Positions 36,835 to 44,820 of a stretch of DNA of 64,000 bases are shown piece by piece. A program made the translations under genes and the position numbers. The notes beneath the pieces are model-generated. The model was not told the origin of the DNA and searched no databases. It saw only the letters and a list, made by a program, of their open reading frames with translations. How positions within the stretch are numbered: the first letter of the stretch is position 1; the number at the start of each line of letters is the position of its first letter. Source of the stretch: Alkalispirillum mobile (GTDB lineage: Bacteria; Pseudomonadota; Gammaproteobacteria; Nitrococcales; Halorhodospiraceae). Where the stretch lies: contig NZ_RCDA01000002.1 in assembly GCF_003664325.1 (NCBI RefSeq), forward strand, positions 248,001-312,000. The letters are read 5' to 3'.

Positions 36835-38331
36835 TCAGGTGCCGCAAAAGGTCTGGTAAACCCGCTGCTCGGGCAATGGCGGTGCGGCCAGGTGTTCGGC
36901 GCCTGGCTGCTCATCGAATGGCCGTTGCAGCACGTCCAGCAGTTGCTTCATGGGCGCAAAGTCGTGCCGTTCCGTTGCGGCATCAACCGCCCATTGCGCC
37001 AGGTGGTTGCGCAGGATGAACTTCGGGTTCACCGCCCGCATGGCCGCCTGACGTGCGCCGTTGGTGCGCGCCTCCTGTTGCAACCGATCCGCCCAGCGCC
37101 TTGCCCAGGCATCGAACGGCCCCTTATTTCGAAAGTGCTGGCGGGCGGGTGCGGCGAAGCGCTCGGGGGCCTCGGTGGGTGCACCCGCCTCGCAAAGGGC
37201 GCGGAATACCGCGGTGAAATCCGCTTGCTGCTCCGCCATCAGCTCGAACAGGTCGTACGCCAGGCTTACGTCTCCCGGTAGTGCCTTTGCCAGCCCCAGT
37301 TTCGCGCGGAGGCTGGCGTGATGGGCCGCCTCGAAGCGGGGCAGGAACTCGTCCAGAGCCTCCCGCGCGATCTCCAGCGCCCGATCCTCATCGTCGCTCA
37401 GCAGAGGCAGCAGCGTCTCCGCGAGCCGTGTCAGGTTCCAGTGGGCCATCCGGGGCTGCTCATCGAATGCGTAGCGGCCGAAGCGGTCGATGGCGCTGTA
37501 GCACGTCTTGGGGTGGTAGGTGTCCAGGTAGCCAAAGGGCCCGTAGTCGATGGTCTCACCGACCACGGACGTGTTGTCGGTGTTCATCACCCCGTGAATG
37601 AACCCCACGCTGATCCATCGGGCCACCAGGTCGGCCTTGCGGGCAATGATCGCCGTCAGCAGCTCGCGGTAACGCTGTGGCCGGCCAGCCAATTCCGGGT
37701 AGTGCCGGTCGATCACGTAGTCGGCCAGGGTGCGGACACCCTCCTGATCACCCCGGTGGTAAAAGTACTCAAAGGTACCCACCCGCACGTGGCTGGTGGC
37801 CACGCGGGTGATGACCCCGCCGGGCTGGACCGTCTCGCGCCACACCGGCTCGCCGGTGGTGACGGCTGCCAGCGCCCGGGAGGTGGGTATGCCCAGGGCG
37901 TGCATCGCCTCACTGCCCAAGTATTCCCTCACCACCGGGCCGATCGGCGCGCGGCCGTCACCGCTGCGGGAGTAGGGGGTGATGCCGGAGCCCTTGAGCT
38001 GGATATCCCGGCGGACCCCGCCCCGGTCTACTACCTCGCCTAACAGCACCGCCCGCCCGTCACCCAGTTGGGGGACCCAATGCCCGAACTGGTGGCCAGC
38101 GTAGGCCATGGCAATCGGTTCGGCGCCTTCCGGGATGCGATTGCCGGCGAATATCCGCGCGCCCGGACCGGCGTCGAGGAGGTCCGGCTGGAGGCCCAGT
38201 GCCTCGGCGAGGGGCTGGTTGAGCTCTATCAGCTCCGGTTGCGCCACGGCGGTGGGTTGAACCCGGGAATAGAACCGGTCCGGGAGGCGGGCATAGGTGT
38301 TGTCGAAGGGGATGGGCGGCTGCTGCGGCAT
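36835..38331 (-). CDS. selO: Protein adenylyltransferase SelO (YdiU, UPF0061)
   Basis: The 498-residue pseudokinase-fold protein begins F-D-N-T-Y-A-R-L-P-D-R-F-Y, with F-G-H-W-V-P-Q-L-G-D-G-R-A, the metal-binding N-T-D-N-T-S and I-D-Y-G-P-F-G-Y-L-D. SelO transfers AMP from ATP to Ser, Thr or Tyr of target proteins and is linked to redox stress. The C-terminus ends F-C-G-T, with Cys496 at the conserved position that carries selenocysteine in vertebrate homologues. The ATG at 38331 was preferred over a TTG at 38355 because it gives the family N-terminus. Confidence 0.93.
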   Translation of the reverse strand: MPQQPPIPFDNTYARLPDRFYSRVQPTAVAQPELIELNQPLAEALGLQPDLLDAGPGARIFAGNRIPEGAEPIAMAYAGHQFGHWVPQLGDGRAVLLGEVVDRGGVRRDIQLKGSGITPYSRSGDGRAPIGPVVREYLGSEAMHALGIPTSRALAAVTTGEPVWRETVQPGGVITRVATSHVRVGTFEYFYHRGDQEGVRTLADYVIDRHYPELAGRPQRYRELLTAIIARKADLVARWISVGFIHGVMNTDNTSVVGETIDYGPFGYLDTYHPKTCYSAIDRFGRYAFDEQPRMAHWNLTRLAETLLPLLSDDEDRALEIAREALDEFLPRFEAAHHASLRAKLGLAKALPGDVSLAYDLFELMAEQQADFTAVFRALCEAGAPTEAPERFAAPARQHFRNKGPFDAWARRWADRLQQEARTNGARQAAMRAVNPKFILRNHLAQWAVDAATERHDFAPMKQLLDVLQRPFDEQPGAEHLAAPPLPEQRVYQTFCGT

Positions 38332-38478
38332 GGTAAGCGTGTCCGGCGTTGCCAATTGCGATGCGCACTATTGTAAGGCAAAAACCAAGTAAAACACTCG
38401 GAAAAAAGTCAGGGTTGATCCTCTCCCGGTCAAAGCGGGTTAGACTGTTCTGCCGTGCACCCAGAGAACAGATTGACG

Positions 38479-39837
38479 ATGCGACGTTTGCTTGCGTTTG
38501 CGCCGATTTTGCTGGCGGCGCTGCTCTCCGCCTGCGGCCAGGGGCCTGATGATGAACCACGAGAGCCGCTCGCCGACCCGCAGGAAACCGGTGAACTCAG
38601 GGTGGTCACCCGTAACTCAGCAACGGCCTATTATGTCGATCGCCACGAGCGCCGAGTCGGCCCGGAGCACGACCTGGTAGAGGCCTTTGCCGAGGCGCAG
38701 GGCTGGTCCGTGGACTGGGTGGACCTGCACACCACGGCCGAGGTGCTGGCCTACCTGGAGGAGGGCCGGGCGCACCTGGCCGCCGCCGGGCTGACGCACC
38801 TGGACTCGCGCAACGACCGGTTCGAGCGGGGGCCGGCCCATACCGAGGTCACGCAGCAGGTGGTCTGCCATCGCGATATGAGCAACAGGCCCAAGAGCAT
38901 GACGGATCTCGCTGACGTGGGGCTGAAAGTGACTGCCCATTCCAGTTATGCCGAGGCCCTCGAGGAGTTGGCAGAGCAGCATACCGACCTGGCCTTCGAG
39001 GAGGATGAGCGCGGCTCCGAGGAGTTACTGCGCGCGGTGGCGGAGGGCCGCCTGGACTGCACCGTGGCAGATTCCACCATCGTGCGCCTGAACCGCCGTT
39101 ACCTGCCTGCCCTCGAGGTGATGATGGACCTGACAGAGGGTCAGAATCTGGGGTGGTACATTGCCGAGGGGTTCGATGACCTGGCGAAAGCGGCGTTTGC
39201 CTGGATGAACAGTCGCGAGGGGGATGAAGCCATCGCGGCCATGGAGCAGCGCTATTACGCCTACGTGAGCGAATTCGACTTCGTGGACATGCGGGCGCTG
39301 AGCCGGCGCATCGAGGATACGCTGCCGGAGTACAAGGCCTACTTCGAACAGGCGGAGGAGGAGACGGGTATGCCGGCGGACCTGCTGGCGGCCCTATCGT
39401 ACCAAGAGTCCCACTGGAACCCGGAGGCCCGCAGCCCCACGGGGGTGCGCGGCATGATGATGCTCACCCAAAGCACGGCGGAATCACTTGGGGTGAACAA
39501 CCGGCTGGACCCGCAGCAGAGCATCATGGGCGGTGCCCGCTACCTGGCGGATCGCTACGAGCGTCTGCCGGAGCAGATCCCGGAACCGGACCGCCTGTTT
39601 CTGGCGCTGGCCAGCTACAACGTGGGCCGCGGCCACCTGCTCGATGCCCGGCAACTGGCGCGGGATCTGGACCGAGACCCGGACGACTGGCAGGAAATGA
39701 GCGAGGTGCTGCCCCTGCTGGCGGACGAGCGCTACTACCCGAACCTGCGATACGGCTATGCCCGGGGCTACGAGCCGGTGCACTTCGTGCAGCGTATCCG
39801 CAACTACCGGGACGTGATCCGCCACGCCTTTGATTAG
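38479..39837 (+). CDS. MltF-like lytic transglycosylase, lipoprotein form
   Basis: The 452-residue protein is a second MltF-type enzyme. Its signal ends in the lipobox L-S-A-C (Cys19), so it is probably outer-membrane anchored, unlike the first copy at 1069, which has a membrane helix. An SBP_bac_3-like regulatory domain (about 40-260) precedes the SLT domain with Y-Q-E-S-H-W (catalytic Glu about residue 310), S-P-T-G-V-R-G-M-M-M-L-T and A-S-Y-N-V-G-R-G-H. The ATG at 38479 starts the lipoprotein signal. It is divergent from selO. Confidence 0.9.
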   Translation: MRRLLAFAPILLAALLSACGQGPDDEPREPLADPQETGELRVVTRNSATAYYVDRHERRVGPEHDLVEAFAEAQGWSVDWVDLHTTAEVLAYLEEGRAHLAAAGLTHLDSRNDRFERGPAHTEVTQQVVCHRDMSNRPKSMTDLADVGLKVTAHSSYAEALEELAEQHTDLAFEEDERGSEELLRAVAEGRLDCTVADSTIVRLNRRYLPALEVMMDLTEGQNLGWYIAEGFDDLAKAAFAWMNSREGDEAIAAMEQRYYAYVSEFDFVDMRALSRRIEDTLPEYKAYFEQAEEETGMPADLLAALSYQESHWNPEARSPTGVRGMMMLTQSTAESLGVNNRLDPQQSIMGGARYLADRYERLPEQIPEPDRLFLALASYNVGRGHLLDARQLARDLDRDPDDWQEMSEVLPLLADERYYPNLRYGYARGYEPVHFVQRIRNYRDVIRHAFD

Positions 39838-39870
39838 GCGGTACGAGGACTGGCGCAGAGGAAGTGAGCG

Positions 39871-39911
39871 TTGTAATATTCATAAGTAGTCATATAATAG
39901 CGATGAATATT
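39871..39911 (+). promoter_or_regulatory. Promoter with inverted-repeat operator for the DUF4395 gene
   Basis: TTGTAA (39871-39876) and a perfect TATAAT (39893-39898) form a promoter with a 16-bp spacer. A perfect 9-bp inverted repeat, AATATTCAT (39875-39883) and ATGAATATT (39903-39911), flanks the -10 element. Repressor binding here would block transcription. The pattern resembles operators of ArsR-family repressors, but the regulator is unknown. Confidence 0.6.
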
Positions 39912-39946
39912 TTAGCCTGACGCCAAAGCATTTTCGGAGGATCGTG

Positions 39947-40597
39947 ATGGGAAAGTTGTTTCAGTTCGGTGAGAGGATGGAGGAATACGCAGTTCCCGTC
40001 TTGAACGAGCGCGAGGCCCGTGCTGGCGCGGGCATCCTGTTCGTCGCGGCGCTGATTGCCTTCCTTCAGGCCTTCCAGTTGGGGAGCTTTACCCCGATGC
40101 GGATGGTAGTACTGGCCTTCTTCCTGGATTTCGCCATCCGGGTGCTGGTCAACCCGCGCTTCGCGCCCTCGCTGGTCCTGGGGCGCCTGCTGGTCGGCAA
40201 CCAGGAGCCCGAGTACGTCGGCGCGCCACAGAAGCGGTTCGCCTGGGCACTTGGGCTAGGCATTGCCACCGTGGTGATGTTTCTGGTGTTCGGGCTGAAC
40301 AGCGCGGGTCCGGTTGTCCTGGCCGCGTGCCTGGTCTGCATCGTGCTGATGTTCTTCGAAACCGCGTTCGGGATCTGCATCGGCTGCAAGATGTACAACA
40401 TGTTCTTCAAGGAGCGGGCGCAGCTTTGCCCGGGCGGGGTATGCTCCATTCAGCGCAAGGAACCCATCACCCGGGTTCGTCCGGCGCATGTGCTGGTACT
40501 CGCCGGATTCATCGCGGTGCTGGCTGTCTCCGCCCCGATTGTTGCTGGCCTGGAGCAGCCCGAGCGGCTGGCCGCGGTTGCCGCATTGAGCGAGTAA
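39947..40597 (+). CDS. DUF4395 membrane protein
   Basis: The 216-residue protein has about five membrane helices, the P-V-L-N-E-R-E-A-R-A-G-A-G block, and the later N-P-R-F-A-P-S, R-F-A-W-A-L-G-L and C-x-G-C-K-M-Y with L-C-P-G-G-V-C motifs of DUF4395. The family role is not established; conserved cysteines suggest redox or sulfur chemistry. GGAGG lies 6 nt before the ATG at 39947; a GTG at 39944 is too close to it. It has its own promoter with a palindromic operator, so it is probably induced by a specific signal. Confidence 0.8.
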   Translation: MGKLFQFGERMEEYAVPVLNEREARAGAGILFVAALIAFLQAFQLGSFTPMRMVVLAFFLDFAIRVLVNPRFAPSLVLGRLLVGNQEPEYVGAPQKRFAWALGLGIATVVMFLVFGLNSAGPVVLAACLVCIVLMFFETAFGICIGCKMYNMFFKERAQLCPGGVCSIQRKEPITRVRPAHVLVLAGFIAVLAVSAPIVAGLEQPERLAAVAALSE

Positions 40598-40625
40598 TTC
40601 CGAGGCCAAACAGCCTCAGCGACAT

Positions 40626-40660
40626 ACAGGGCGCCATCGGCAGGGCCGGTGGCGCCCTGT
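40626..40660 (+). terminator. 11-bp hairpin after the DUF4395 gene
   Basis: ACAGGGCGCCA (40626-40636) pairs perfectly with TGGCGCCCTGT (40650-40660) 29 bp after the stop codon. No T-tract follows, so it is a structured 3' end rather than a standard intrinsic terminator. Confidence 0.5.
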
Positions 40661-40746
40661 CGCGTTATGGAGCGGGTCAATGATGGGGAACGGCGGGTGT
40701 CGACTGACGGGGGGCTCCGGCGGGGTTCAGGAGAAATGCCGGAAGC

Positions 40747-40775
40747 AAAAAAGCCCAAGCCATAAGGCCTGGGCT
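40747..40775 (-). terminator. Intrinsic terminator for tRNA-Asn
   Basis: On the minus strand AGCCCAGGCC, loop TTAT and GGCTTGGGCT form a 10-bp stem with one G-U pair, followed by TTTTTT (complement of 40747-40752). It lies just downstream of the tRNA-Asn 3' end. On the plus strand the stem has an A-C mismatch, which supports minus-strand use. Confidence 0.8.
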
Positions 40776-40784
40776 TTTTCTGTA

Positions 40785-40860
<76 letters not shown>

Positions 40861-40962
40861 ACTGTGCGCTGCGTTGTGTGGGGCATTTTACTCACGCAAC
40901 GCTACCTGTCAAGCGTGCGGACCGTGGCGGTTACCAGCCAGGCCTCGTCTGCTCATGGCCTT

Positions 40963-41301
40963 TCATGCGAAATCCCGGTTCGGCATTAACCAGCCCGCTG
41001 AGGGCCGATGGCCTGCCTGTTCCGCTTCCTGGTAGCGCTGGATGAAGTCACCTACCAGCTGTTGCAGTGCCTGATCGGGGTCCCGCTCATCCTCCAGGTC
41101 CACCAGGCCAGGCTCATCCTGCAGCGGTGTCTGCAGAAAGTGACTTTGTTCATGGCTGATCCGGTGGCCATGAAGCTCGTAGTACAACCTTAGGCGCACG
41201 GTGGTTGGGATGGTGCCCAGGTTAAAGTCCAGCTCTGTCATGAGCTCCCGCGGTGCTTGTAGCAAGGGGTGCTTCAGGGCGGAGGCGTTGATTATCTGCA
41301 T
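40963..41301 (-). CDS. Unrecognised 112-residue protein divergent from the nos regulator
   Basis: I do not recognise this soluble protein. It has L-D-F-N-L-G-T-I-P-T-T-V-R-L-R-L-Y-Y-E-L-H-G-H-R-I-S-H-E-Q, an acidic middle (L-V-D-L-E-D-E-R-D-P-D) and W-L-M-P-N-R-D-F-A at the end; no membrane helix, signal or metal motif. GGGAG precedes the ATG. Its promoter region is shared with the Crp/Fnr-family regulator and contains the TTTG-N8-CAAA element, with TATACA (complement of 41340-41345) as a possible -10 facing this gene. It may belong to the denitrification regulon; this is inference. Confidence 0.6.
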   Translation of the reverse strand: MQIINASALKHPLLQAPRELMTELDFNLGTIPTTVRLRLYYELHGHRISHEQSHFLQTPLQDEPGLVDLEDERDPDQALQQLVGDFIQRYQEAEQAGHRPSAGWLMPNRDFA

Positions 41302-41367
41302 GGGGTTCTCCCGGGCGTTCGTTGGCCGGCGTTCGGTACTGTATAAGCGCGATCAACTGCTCCAGTC

Positions 41368-41383
41368 TTTGCTCTGGCTCAAA
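41368..41383. promoter_or_regulatory. TTTG-N8-CAAA palindrome in the regulator promoter
   Basis: TTTGCTCTGGCTCAAA has 4-bp inverted ends. It lies 28.5 bp (centre to first base) upstream of TAAAAT (41404-41409), which places its centre near -40.5, the position of a class II activator site. The nos promoter has the same arrangement at 42184. Confidence 0.6.
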
Positions 41384-41445
41384 TTGCAGGATAAAGTGTT
41401 CTATAAAATGTGCACAAAATGAATCTTACAGGAGTGATGGACACC

Positions 41446-42153
41446 ATGCCGCTGACGAAAAGCCACACGTATGCTGATGAGCTATCGGCCAGTCCCCTTT
41501 TCAATGGCTTGGCGCCCCGCCAGATCAGCGAAGTGCTGGGACGCGCCCAGCCGCATCAGCTCGAGGCGGGGGAGACTCTGTTCAATGCCGGTGAGACCGC
41601 CAACAGCTTTTATCTGCTTTACGCGGGTGCCATCAAATTGTTGCGTGGTTCACCGCAGGGGCAGGATGTGGTTGTCAGAATTCTGCGCCCCTTCGAACCA
41701 TGCGCTGCCTGTTCCGTGATCGGTAAGCAGGCCGCCCGCTTCCCGATTACCGCGCGGGCTTGGGAGGGCAGTGTGGTGCTGGCGTGGCCCGCCCAGGCGA
41801 TGCGTGAGGAACTCAAGCGGCTGCCGACGCTGCAGACCAACCTTCTGGAAATTGTCGCCCGTTATCAGGAGCAGACCGTGGAGAGACTCTGTGAGGCCTC
41901 CACAGCGCAGGTACCCCAGCGCCTCGCGCAGTGTTTGCTCCGACTGGCGGAACAGGCCGGAACACCGACCGCAGACGGTGTTAGGTTGGCGGATAGCATT
42001 ACCCGCCAGGACTTGGCAGAACTCTGCGGCACCACCCTGCATACCGTCAGCCGGACCCTCTCCGGCTGGGAGCGTGACGGCCTGGTCCGTGTGGGCCGGT
42101 GTCGCGTCACCCTTACCTCCCTAAACCGTTTACGGCTTCTGAGCGGTAGCTGA
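41446..42153 (+). CDS. Crp/Fnr-family transcriptional regulator next to nos genes
   Basis: The 235-residue protein has an N-terminal cNMP-binding-like beta-roll (G-E-T-L-F-N-A-G-E-T-A-N-S-F-Y-L-L), a dimer helix and a C-terminal HTH_Crp with Q-D-L-A-E-L-C-G-T-T-L-H-T-V-S-R. The recognition helix has H-T-V-S-R where Fnr has E-T-I-S-R, so an operator differing from the Fnr TTGAT half-site is expected. There is no N-terminal Fnr [4Fe-4S] cysteine set, but F-E-P-C-A-A-C lies in the sensor domain. Position suggests NO or denitrification control, as for DNR/NnrR. ATG 41446 is 11 nt after GGAG; ATG 41437 is too close to it. Confidence 0.85.
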   Translation: MPLTKSHTYADELSASPLFNGLAPRQISEVLGRAQPHQLEAGETLFNAGETANSFYLLYAGAIKLLRGSPQGQDVVVRILRPFEPCAACSVIGKQAARFPITARAWEGSVVLAWPAQAMREELKRLPTLQTNLLEIVARYQEQTVERLCEASTAQVPQRLAQCLLRLAEQAGTPTADGVRLADSITRQDLAELCGTTLHTVSRTLSGWERDGLVRVGRCRVTLTSLNRLRLLSGS

Positions 42154-42183
42154 TTGCCACTGCGACAGGTTGTCACACGGCTG

Positions 42184-42199
42184 TTTGTCCTGCCGCAAA
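42184..42199. promoter_or_regulatory. TTTG-N8-CAAA palindrome in the nos promoter
   Basis: TTTGTCCTGCCGCAAA shares TTTG, CAAA and four inner bases with the element at 41368 (12 of 16 identical overall). Its centre is 28.5 bp upstream of TATTAA (42220-42225), the same spacing as in the regulator promoter, and it lies about 92 bp before the cytochrome start. Confidence 0.6.
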
Positions 42200-42291
42200 G
42201 ACCAAGCGGCCTCTCTGGATATTAACTATGCGGCAAGGCGGGGCAGCGTGCTCCGTCCTGCTAATCGCATAACCAGAGAGGTAGGCAGGAC

Positions 42292-42606
42292 ATGGTCCAC
42301 AAACTTGTTCTAACGGCGGCATTTGGCGTAGCGCTGGCAATCCCGGGATTGGCTGCAGCAGGGGATCCCGAACGCGGTGCTGGACTGGTCGCCAGCTGCG
42401 TCGCCTGCCACGGCCCCGGCGGGCGCAGTTCCATGCCCCGTTATCCCAATTTGGCCGGTCAGCACGAGGCCTATCTGCTATCCGCCCTCGAGGCCTATCG
42501 CGACGGCGATCGCGAAGACCCCGAGATGGCGCCTCAGGTCATGCGTTTCGATGACCAGGAGCTGGCGGACATCGCGGCGTACTTCGCCGAGCAGGACTGC
42601 GACTAG
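42292..42606 (+). CDS. Periplasmic class I cytochrome c, first gene of the nos operon
   Basis: The 104-residue protein has a signal peptide (about 1-23), one haem-binding C-V-A-C-H (Cys36, Cys39, His40), a P-N-L-A-G-Q-H motif and a likely axial Met in D-P-E-M-A-P or Q-V-M. It resembles c553/c4-half cytochromes. Position at the head of the nos operon, 24 bp before nosR, suggests it passes electrons to NosZ. Dedicated nos cytochromes are better known from clade II clusters, so its presence here is notable. GAGAGGTAG precedes the ATG. Confidence 0.87.
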   Translation: MVHKLVLTAAFGVALAIPGLAAAGDPERGAGLVASCVACHGPGGRSSMPRYPNLAGQHEAYLLSALEAYRDGDREDPEMAPQVMRFDDQELADIAAYFAEQDCD

Positions 42607-42630
42607 GGCCAAAAGGACGCGGAGGCTGCC

Positions 42631-44775
42631 GTGCTGAAAGGAACCCGCCAAACCCTGGGCTGGCTTTGTGCTCTCTTGCTGTTGGCCATGCCCTGGCAGT
42701 TAGGCGCAGCGGACTGGCTGGATGAAGTCCTACCCGGCGCCGACAAGGTGGGGGCACCGGAGGGGGAACCCCCGGTGCACCCTCTTTATGAGGACGGCGA
42801 ACGGGTGGGCTACGCCTTCGAGACCATCGAGATTGCCCCGATCGGCGCTTACTCCGGGAAGCCGGTCAACATGCGGGTCGGCATGGATCTGGATGGCTAC
42901 ATCACCGGCGTGCAGTTGCTGGAGCACTCCGAACCGATCGTGCTGATCGGGGTCCCCGACCACCGCCTGGTGGACTTCATGGACCAGTACGTCGGCAAGC
43001 ACGTGACGGAACGGGTGCGCGTGGGCTTGTCCCGTCGCCAGCGCGAGGGCTATGTCAGCGTCGACTCCGTGTCCAGCGCCACCGTGACGGTGGTGGTGAT
43101 GGGGGACTCCATTATGCGCGCGGCCCGCCTGGTGGCCCGCGAGCACGGCATTGTCGATGTGGATGTGGCCGCCCTGCGGGAACCGGCCACGGTGCGCGAG
43201 GATGTCTTCGAGGAGGCTGATTGGGCCGCCCTGAAGGAGATGGGCGCGCTGGGTCGCCTGCAGATCGCCCGGGGTGACGTGGACGAGGCCTTTGAGGGCA
43301 CCGACGCCGAGGGCGTGGACACCGCCCCCGACGGTGCCGAGGAAGAGACCTTCATCGACATCTATTTCGGCTACCTCAATGTGCCCACCATCGGTCGCAA
43401 TCTATTGGGTGACACCCAATACGAACGCCTCATGGATCGGCTGGATGAGGGTGAGCACCTGCTGGGGGTCATGGCCAGCGCTGACAGCGACTACTCCTTC
43501 AAAGGGGACGGCTGGGTGCGCGGCGGCGTCTTCGACCGCATGCAACTCATCCAGGGTGACCAGACCATCCAGTGGCACGACCGCGACCTGATCCGGCTGC
43601 ACCGGCTGGACACGAACAGCGCGCCGGACCTGGGTGAGAAGGAAATCTTCATCATCCGCGCCGATGCCCGCTTCGACCCGGCCAGCGACATGGACCTGGA
43701 ACTGCTGGTCCGCCGGCAGGTCAGCGCGTTGGACCGCATCAATGCCCGGTTCGAGGCCAGCTACCAGGTGCCGGAGCAGTTCCTCGATATCCCCGAGCCG
43801 CCAGCCAGCCTCGATGAGGATGACCGTCCCCTGTGGCTGACCGTGTGGGAGGACCGGGTGTTCGGCATCACCGTGCTGGCCGTCAGCCTGGTATTCCTGA
43901 CGTTCATCCTGCTCTTCCAGGATGTGCTCGCGCGCCGGCCGCGCCTGCTGTATTGGATACGCCACGGTTTCCTGGTCTACACCGTGGGCTTTATCGGCTA
44001 CTACGCCCTGGCACAGCTGTCGGTGGTGAACATCTTCACCTTCACCAATGCCCTGTTCACCGACTTCCAGTGGTCCACGTTCCTGATGGACCCCTACATG
44101 TTCATCCTCTGGAGCTTCGTCGCGGTGACGGTGTTGCTCTGGGGACGGGGTGTCTACTGCGGCTGGCTTTGCCCCTTCGGCGCCATGCAGGAACTCATCA
44201 ACGAGGTTTCGCGCAAGCTGCGGGTCCCCCAGTTCGAGATGCCCTTCGCGGTGCACGAGCGGCTCTGGGCGCTGAAATACATCGTCCTGCTCGGCCTGTT
44301 CGCCATCTCCCTGCATTCGCTGGTAGAGGCGGAGCGCTACGCCGAGGTGGAGCCGTTCAAGACGGCGATCTCCATGCAGTTCATGCGCGAGTGGGGCTTC
44401 GTGCTCTACGCCCTGGCCTGGCTCGGCATCTCGGTGTTCATGCGCAAGGCCTTCTGCCGGTACGTCTGCCCGCTGGGTGCGGGGCTGGCCATCCCGGCGC
44501 GCATCCGACTGTTCGACTGGCTGCGTCGGCATAAGGAGTGCGGCCAGCCCTGCCAGATCTGCGCCAACGAGTGTGAGGTGCAGGCCATTCACCCCGATGG
44601 GCGCATCAATGCGAACGAGTGCCACTACTGCCTGGACTGCCAGGTGACGTACTGGAACGACCGCAAGTGCCCGCCAATGATCGTTCGTCGCAAACGCCGG
44701 GAAAAGGCGGCGCGACAAGCGGAGGGGAGGGGCCAAGGCGCCTTCCCGACAGTGGAAGTGCCCCGAACCACGTAA
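42631..44775 (+). CDS. nosR: NosR, membrane flavoprotein and polyferredoxin for N2O reduction
   Basis: The 714-residue protein has a signal segment, a periplasmic FMN-binding domain with S-S-A-T-V-T (Thr151 as candidate covalent FMN site), a middle periplasmic region, about five membrane helices, two C-x-x-x-C-P motifs (C-G-W-L-C-P-F-G, C-R-Y-V-C-P-L-G) and cytoplasmic ferredoxin-type cysteines (C-Q-I-C-A-N-E-C, C-H-Y-C-L-D-C). NosR is needed for NosZ activity in vivo, probably by donating electrons. Its flavin is attached by an ApbE/NosX transferase, which is not encoded in this window. The GTG start follows GGAGG. Confidence 0.95.
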   Translation: MLKGTRQTLGWLCALLLLAMPWQLGAADWLDEVLPGADKVGAPEGEPPVHPLYEDGERVGYAFETIEIAPIGAYSGKPVNMRVGMDLDGYITGVQLLEHSEPIVLIGVPDHRLVDFMDQYVGKHVTERVRVGLSRRQREGYVSVDSVSSATVTVVVMGDSIMRAARLVAREHGIVDVDVAALREPATVREDVFEEADWAALKEMGALGRLQIARGDVDEAFEGTDAEGVDTAPDGAEEETFIDIYFGYLNVPTIGRNLLGDTQYERLMDRLDEGEHLLGVMASADSDYSFKGDGWVRGGVFDRMQLIQGDQTIQWHDRDLIRLHRLDTNSAPDLGEKEIFIIRADARFDPASDMDLELLVRRQVSALDRINARFEASYQVPEQFLDIPEPPASLDEDDRPLWLTVWEDRVFGITVLAVSLVFLTFILLFQDVLARRPRLLYWIRHGFLVYTVGFIGYYALAQLSVVNIFTFTNALFTDFQWSTFLMDPYMFILWSFVAVTVLLWGRGVYCGWLCPFGAMQELINEVSRKLRVPQFEMPFAVHERLWALKYIVLLGLFAISLHSLVEAERYAEVEPFKTAISMQFMREWGFVLYALAWLGISVFMRKAFCRYVCPLGAGLAIPARIRLFDWLRRHKECGQPCQICANECEVQAIHPDGRINANECHYCLDCQVTYWNDRKCPPMIVRRKRREKAARQAEGRGQGAFPTVEVPRTT

Positions 44776-44820
44776 ACCACCGCGGGGGCATCTGATCGAT
44801 GTACCAGAGCCGAGAGGGCT

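Noticed and set aside
42154-42291. Classical Fnr/DNR box TTGAT-N4-ATCAA in the nos promoter
   Set aside because: No such sequence is present; the only shared palindrome is TTTG-N8-CAAA.
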